Of a DNA stretch of 5,585 nucleotides, positions 5,380 through 5,585 are shown piece after piece. Position 1 is the stretch's first letter; each line of letters begins with the position of its first letter. The notes below the pieces were generated by a model. That model searched no databases. It was not told the origin of the DNA and was given only the letters and a program-made list of their open reading frames with translations. The DNA is from Acidobacteriota bacterium (GTDB taxonomy: Bacteria; Acidobacteriota; Blastocatellia; Pyrinomonadales; Pyrinomonadaceae): NCBI GenBank assembly GCA_013140875.1, contig JABFSB010000057.1, positions 1 to 5,585 on the forward strand, in the 5' to 3' direction. Made by a program: the position numbers and the translations under genes.

Positions 5380-5585
5380 GTGACAAACGCAATCGAAATT
5401 GCAAGAGTTCCGATACAAGAAAACGAGCCCACGGGCGATCCGTTCTCGGCGGATGTTTTTGGATCGAGCAAGACGGCAAAGGCGTCAGATATGCCTTCGG
5501 ACATTATTGCTCCAGAAAAATCAGCCGTTGACCAGGAACCGGCACGTCCCGCCTGGTCGGCCCGCCTTCCAAGAATTTCCCGAAA
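5380..5585 (+). CDS. N-terminal part of a third operon gene, possibly SctQ/C-ring protein (3' end outside window)
   Basis: The frame is open from the GTG at 5380 to the right edge, at least 68 residues. AGGGA (5369-5373) lies six bases before the GTG, which supports this start; the only later Met in the frame (5491) has no ribosome binding site. It begins three bases after the previous TAA and in the same frame as the previous gene. The visible part is polar and disordered (IPQ/ENEP/TGDP, Ser/Ala/Asp-rich) until the end, where WSARLPRISR appears. A long variable leader followed by an 'LPRIS'-type start of the folded region is reminiscent of SctQ (YscQ/HrcQ) cytoplasmic-ring proteins, but the diagnostic C-terminal SpoA/FliN domain lies outside the window. 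Other T3SS parts (ruler, stator) remain possible. Confidence 0.75.
   Translation, partial: MTNAIEIARVPIQENEPTGDPFSADVFGSSKTAKASDMPSDIIAPEKSAVDQEPARPAWSARLPRISR

Overview
The window looks like part of a bacterial non-flagellar type III secretion (T3SS) region interrupted by an oppositely oriented cell-wall module. The base composition is moderately GC-rich, spacing is compact, and most genes have purine-rich ribosome binding sites. No rRNA, tRNA or other taxonomic marker is present. The small secreted protein with a 'DLNxDxRADLII' segment and the dispersed 'CACGAAT' palindrome are reminiscent of Acidobacteriota (Blastocatellia-like soil lineages), but this is only an impression and I would not rely on it.

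Layout. Bases 3-308 (+) hold the C-terminal part of a helical protein of unknown function that enters from the left. It is followed by a large bulged palindrome (332-391) that looks like a dispersed REP/MITE-type element. Bases 496-900 (+) encode a small, helical, unrecognised protein. It converges on a minus-strand pair: 3359-2856, a small secreted protein, then 2779-986, a 597-residue peptidoglycan hydrolase. The hydrolase combines a lambda-R-like lytic transglycosylase/lysozyme domain, two peptidoglycan-binding repeats and a C-terminal M23/LytM-like domain. A perfect 10-bp inverted repeat sits between these two genes and covers the likely ribosome binding site of the hydrolase. A divergent intergenic region (3360-3570) carries a good sigma70-like promoter pointing right. 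From 3571 (+) a tightly packed operon begins: sctU (YscU/FlhB-family export switch protein, with the NPTH self-cleavage site), an unrecognised 221-residue protein, and the start of a third gene that runs off the right edge and might be an SctQ/C-ring-type protein.

How the parts may work together. SctU sits in the inner membrane and switches the substrate class exported by the injectisome. The two genes after it are probably other machine parts or secretion-control proteins. The multidomain hydrolase has no visible Sec signal peptide, although peptidoglycan is outside the cytoplasm. It could therefore be a T3SS substrate, a machine-associated wall-opening enzyme, or a lysis-released enzyme of phage type. 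Its M23-like domain keeps the HxH motif but lacks the usual first zinc-ligand motif. The secreted partner upstream of it could be a periplasmic accessory or protective protein. These links come from position and domain content only.

No gene-free stretch exceeds 300 bases. The longest are 309-495 (palindrome and leader of the 134-residue gene) and 3360-3570 (divergent promoter region).
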